DNA of 64,000 bases from CAYZWU01 sp964482235 (GTDB taxonomy: Bacteria > Planctomycetota > B15-G4 > CAYZWU01), in assembly GCA_964482235.1 (NCBI GenBank), contig CAYZWU010000027.1, forward strand, positions 8,520 through 72,519. The letters are read 5' to 3'. Made by a program: the position numbers and the translations under genes. Positions 60,684 to 64,000 of this stretch are shown here, in pieces (positions within the stretch are counted from its first letter, which is position 1; each line of letters opens with the position of its first letter). Under the pieces are notes generated by a model, which was not told the DNA's origin, ran no database searches, and saw only the letters and a program-made list of their open reading frames with translations.

Positions 60684-62902
60684 AGGAGAGAGCGCGCACG
60701 AAGAAGGAGTACCGGAAGGAGCTCGAGGAGGCGCTCGGCAGCTCCTTTCTTCGGCGCACCCTCGACAACTTCGCCGCAGCCTATCCCGCGTCGCGGGCCG
60801 CGGCCCTCAAGGGGCTCGACTTCGACGCCATGGCATCGGAGATCGCGGAGCTGCGCGATGAGGCACTGCCGCGGCTCGAGGAGCTTTTCGATTCCTTCAA
60901 GGATGCTGCCGAGAAGGCGGGGGCCACTGTGCACCGGGCGAAGACTGCGGTCGAGGCCAACGAGATCATCGCCCGCATCGCCCGCGAGGGCGGCGTGACG
61001 TCGATCGTCAAGTCGAAGTCCATGACCGCCGAGGAGACCTTTCTCAACGATCACCTGGAGGCCGAGGGTTTTCGCGTCACCGAGACCGACCTGGGAGAGT
61101 GGATCATCCAGCTGCGCGGCGAGGGACCGTCGCACATGGTCATGCCGGCCATCCATCTTTCCAGGGAGGAAGTGGCCCGGCTATTCACCGAGGTCACGGG
61201 GACGGAGCAGGATCCCGACGACATCGAGGGCCTGGTGCGCGTGGCGCGAAGGGAGCTGCGCGCCGCATTCCGCGATGCCGAGATGGGGATCACGGGCGCC
61301 AACTTCGCCGTGGCAAGGACGGGCACCCTCGGCCTGGTCACCAACGAGGGCAACGCGCGGCTCGCCACCACCCTGCCGCGGATTCACGTGGCCCTGGTCG
61401 GATTCGAGAAGCTCGTGCCCGACATGGAGGCGGCGCTCCGGATCCTTACCATCCTGCCGCGCAGCGCCACGGGGCAGGCGATCTCGTCGTACGTCACCTG
61501 GATCACCGGCGCCGTGGAGTGCCGCGCCGCGACGGAGGGCCGCAAGGAGCAACACATCGTCTTCCTCGACAACGGGCGGCTCCGCCTGGCCGGGGATCCG
61601 GTCTTCGCCCAGGCACTGCGCTGCATCCGGTGCGGCGCCTGCGCCAACGTCTGCCCGATCTACCGCCTCGTGGGCGGCCACAACTTCGGCCACGTCTACA
61701 TCGGGGCGATCGGGCTTCTTCTCACGCTCTTCTACCACGACCGGGAGAGGGCGGCCGTTTTGCTCGAGAACTGCCTCAACTGCCAGGCCTGCAGCAAGAC
61801 CTGCCCCGCCGGGATCGAGCTCCCCCGCCTGATCCAGGAGGCGCGCACCGCCCATCTCGGGATGATCGATCAGAAGCCGATCAAGAACCGGCTCCTGTCC
61901 CGCGTTCTCCTGAACCGGAGGCTCTTCCACAAGCTGCTGCGCTGGGCGAGCCGGCTGCAGAAGCCCGTCGTCAGGGACGGGAAGATCCGGTATCTGCCCT
62001 TCCTCTTCAATCCGAGGCACCGGTTCCGCGAGCTGCCCGCCCTGGCGGAGAAGCCGCTGCGCGATCTCTGGAAGGGCGGGAAGGCCGCGGAGCGCAAGGA
62101 GGGTCACCGGATGCGGGTGGGCCTCTTCGCCGGCTGCCTGGTCGACTTCGTCTACCCGGAGCAGGGCGAGGCGTTCCTGCGGCTGCTCGAGGGGCGCGAC
62201 ATCCACGTCGACTTCCCGGAGGAGCAGACCTGCTGCGGGCTGCCGGCCCGGATGATGGGAGAGAAGGAGACGGCCGGGAAGGTGGCTCTCCATAACGTCC
62301 TGGCTTTCGATCCGGACAGCTACGACTGGATCGTGACGCTCTGCGCCTCCTGCGGATCGTACCTGAAGGAGAACATCCCTCTCCTGATCGAGGAAGGGGC
62401 CGGCATCGTCGAGCCTCCGGATGAGCTCGAGGAGAGGGCCAGGAGGTTCGCCGGAAAGGTCATCGACTTCAGCTCGTTCATGACGAACGTGCTGAAGGTC
62501 GAGCCGGAGCTTTTTCAAGCCGATGGAAAAAAGGCGGCCTATCACGCGCCCTGCCATCTCTGCCGGGGCCTCGGCAAGACCCGCGAGCCGAGGGAGCTGC
62601 TTCGCACGGTCGGAATCGAGTACGTCCCCGTGGAGGACGAGGAGATCTGCTGCGGGTTCGGTGGATCGTGGTCGATCGACTTTGCCAGGATGTCGGCCGA
62701 GCTCCTTCGCCTAAAGCTCGACAGGGTGGAGGAGTCCGGCGCCGGCATGGTGGTGACCGACTGCCCGGGCTGCGTCCTCCAGCTGCGCGGCGGGCTGCTC
62801 AAGCGCGGGAGCTCCGTGGAGGCGAAGCACATCGCCGAGGCTGTGGCCGATGGCTTGAAGAACGGGGAGAAGCCAGGTCCGCCTGCGCCGGACAAGGACT
62901 GA
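60680..62902 (+). CDS. Fused LutB-LutA: iron-sulfur lactate utilisation protein
   Basis: 740 residues from GTG 60680, overlapping lutC by GTGA. LutB part (1-460): LUD domain with ANFAVARTGTLGLVTNEGN (206-225) and two [4Fe-4S] motifs C315-C318-C321-C325 (CIRCGACANVC) and C365-C368-C371-C375 (CLNCQACSKTC). LutA part (about 475-735): two cysteine-rich CCG units, C518-C519-G with C555-C558, and C657-C658-G with C695-C698. In most bacteria these are separate genes. Fused forms are known in some anaerobes. The complex oxidises L-lactate to pyruvate and passes electrons on; the acceptor is not indicated here. Confidence 0.9.
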   Translation: MKERARTKKEYRKELEEALGSSFLRRTLDNFAAAYPASRAAALKGLDFDAMASEIAELRDEALPRLEELFDSFKDAAEKAGATVHRAKTAVEANEIIARIAREGGVTSIVKSKSMTAEETFLNDHLEAEGFRVTETDLGEWIIQLRGEGPSHMVMPAIHLSREEVARLFTEVTGTEQDPDDIEGLVRVARRELRAAFRDAEMGITGANFAVARTGTLGLVTNEGNARLATTLPRIHVALVGFEKLVPDMEAALRILTILPRSATGQAISSYVTWITGAVECRAATEGRKEQHIVFLDNGRLRLAGDPVFAQALRCIRCGACANVCPIYRLVGGHNFGHVYIGAIGLLLTLFYHDRERAAVLLENCLNCQACSKTCPAGIELPRLIQEARTAHLGMIDQKPIKNRLLSRVLLNRRLFHKLLRWASRLQKPVVRDGKIRYLPFLFNPRHRFRELPALAEKPLRDLWKGGKAAERKEGHRMRVGLFAGCLVDFVYPEQGEAFLRLLEGRDIHVDFPEEQTCCGLPARMMGEKETAGKVALHNVLAFDPDSYDWIVTLCASCGSYLKENIPLLIEEGAGIVEPPDELEERARRFAGKVIDFSSFMTNVLKVEPELFQADGKKAAYHAPCHLCRGLGKTREPRELLRTVGIEYVPVEDEEICCGFGGSWSIDFARMSAELLRLKLDRVEESGAGMVVTDCPGCVLQLRGGLLKRGSSVEAKHIAEAVADGLKNGEKPGPPAPDKD

Positions 62903-62918
62903 GAGCCATCCAGGGACC

Positions 62919-64000
62919 TCAGAGATCCGTCAGCGTCGTCACATCCAGGTTGGTGAAGTGTCCCGGGTTCCAGACGAAGGCTTGCCAGTAAAGATTTCTT
63001 CCCACAAGTATCGGTGCAGGCGGCACCTGGAACTCGAGGGACGCCCGGCCCTCGCTGTCGAGGCAGTCGGATTTTCGGTAAATGACCTCACTGGACTGGA
63101 TGCGCAAGGTACCGAGAGGGGGTATCGGGAAATAAGCGCCATGCAAGGATGCTGCCAAGATGTACCAGCCGCTGGCGGGACCGTACAGATCCATGACGAG
63201 AGGCTTGCCAACACGCGGTTCACCGCGCCAGGCAAGCTGGTGGGACAGGTTGAAGTAAAGTCGGTTCTGATAATATCGTCCCAGAAGAGCGTCGAGGTCG
63301 CCGTCTAGATCCACGTCGCCAAGGGCTGCACAAAACGTGGCGCCATCGATCGTTGGGAGCTTGTCAGTGGCATCGATATAGACTCCTGAACCATCATTGA
63401 GATACAGTCGATTCTGCCGGTATTCACAAGACAGAAAAGCGTCCAGATCTCCATCATTATCCATGTCGCCCAGAGAGACATCCTGGGTTCTGGTGCAATC
63501 CTGCGGGATCTGGCTTGTGGCATCGGAAAATACGCCAGTACCGTCATTGAGATAGAGACGGTTCGGCTCAGAGCCACTGTCGTTACCAATAAATATATCG
63601 AGGTCGTTGTCTCCGTCCACGTCGCCAAAGGCCACGGCCTCCGTGTAATCGCTGTCCGCCGGGATCTGGTTCGTGGCGTCTGAGAACACTCCGTTGCCGT
63701 CGTTAAGATAAAGACTATTCAGATAAGGCCTCTTCCCTATGAAAACATCGAGGTCGCCGTCGCTGTCCACGTCGCCGAAGACCACAGCCTGAGTGGAATC
63801 GTCGTCCGCCGGGATCTGGTTCGTGGCGTCGGAGAATACTCCCGTGCCGTCATTGAGGTAAAGGCAGTTCAGACTGGAACGGTTCCCTACAAAAACATCG
63901 AGATCGCCGTCACCGTCCACGTCGTCGAAGGCCACAGCCTGCGTGGAATCGCTGTCCGACGGGATCTGGTTTGTTGCATCGAAGAAAACTCCCGTGCCGT
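62919..64000 (-). CDS. FG-GAP/VCBS-repeat surface protein, 3' part (cut by window edge)
   Basis: At least 360 residues, entering from beyond the window end. About five repeats of roughly 50 residues are visible with DVDGDGDLD loops and LYLNDGTGVFSDATNQIP. The C-terminal domain (GPASGWYILAASLHG; GRNLYWQAFVWNPGHFTNL) is of a type I associate with secreted planctomycete proteins, possibly a sorting or anchoring domain. The repeats differ from those in the 28-31 kb gene (period 48, WFNDGTGT), so the two genes are paralogues rather than recent copies. Convergent with lutBA, 16 bases apart. Confidence 0.85.
   Translation of the reverse strand, partial: GTGVFFDATNQIPSDSDSTQAVAFDDVDGDGDLDVFVGNRSSLNCLYLNDGTGVFSDATNQIPADDDSTQAVVFGDVDSDGDLDVFIGKRPYLNSLYLNDGNGVFSDATNQIPADSDYTEAVAFGDVDGDNDLDIFIGNDSGSEPNRLYLNDGTGVFSDATSQIPQDCTRTQDVSLGDMDNDGDLDAFLSCEYRQNRLYLNDGSGVYIDATDKLPTIDGATFCAALGDVDLDGDLDALLGRYYQNRLYFNLSHQLAWRGEPRVGKPLVMDLYGPASGWYILAASLHGAYFPIPPLGTLRIQSSEVIYRKSDCLDSEGRASLEFQVPPAPILVGRNLYWQAFVWNPGHFTNLDVTTLTDL

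Overview
The window is a GC-rich bacterial chromosome segment, probably from a metagenome-assembled member of Planctomycetota. The evidence is taxonomic flavour rather than a marker tree. It includes a GyrA with the motif HPHGEAVVYP, an ECF sigma factor overlapping a transmembrane Ser/Thr kinase, three exported sulfatases, FG-GAP repeat proteins, and two secreted proteins whose C-terminal domains I recognise from planctomycete secretomes (ends near 5338 and 62919). I saw no rRNA, tRNA, CRISPR array or intact insertion sequence. A run of 100 N lies at 30261-30360.

Layout. 1-5.2 kb: the 5' part of gyrA, an M48 membrane protease coupled to a triheme cytochrome/deiodinase-like fusion, and a small anchored protein. 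5.3-12 kb: a secreted propeller-like protein, the kinase/ECF pair and a secreted kelch protein with an apparent ACG start. 12.3-17 kb: an M19 dipeptidase, an aguB/aguA-like agmatine-to-putrescine pair and an M16 protease. 17-19.6 kb: small membrane and lipoprotein genes plus DUF2089. 19.6-23.9 kb: an NAD-linked formate dehydrogenase whose catalytic subunit reads through an in-frame UGA as selenocysteine, followed by a NuoF subunit carrying a cut-down NuoE domain. 24.1-28.2 kb: two tandem Tat-exported sulfatases. 28.3-34.4 kb: an FG-GAP lipoprotein interrupted by an assembly gap, an unknown lipoprotein and a Tat-exported DUF362 protein. 34.4-42.4 kb: a secreted protein of unknown function, a half-size EamA protein, a TetR/TPR pair with two matching operators, and an exported GH31 glycosidase overlapping an EreA/ChaN-like protein. 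42.5-50.4 kb: a MITE-like hairpin, a third sulfatase, a giant exported PQQ-propeller protein and a beta-helix protein. 50.5-64 kb: DUF2846 lipoprotein, amino-acid permease, cupin, Ig-like repeat protein, DUF4139 protein, methyltransferase, SGNH hydrolase, lutC and fused lutBA for lactate oxidation, and the 3' part of another FG-GAP protein.

Together the genes suggest a heterotroph that attacks sulfated glycans outside the cytoplasm (three sulfatases, GH31, beta-helix and PQQ proteins) and handles lactate and formate as electron donors. The most informative oddities are these: the selenocysteine formate dehydrogenase with a SECIS hairpin spaced as in E. coli fdhF; the NuoE-remnant/NuoF fusion beside it; a cytochrome fused to a deiodinase fold whose catalytic pair is replaced; an assembly gap whose flanks are exactly the same 55 bases and whose collapse restores a frame; and two unrelated large palindromes in intergenic DNA.
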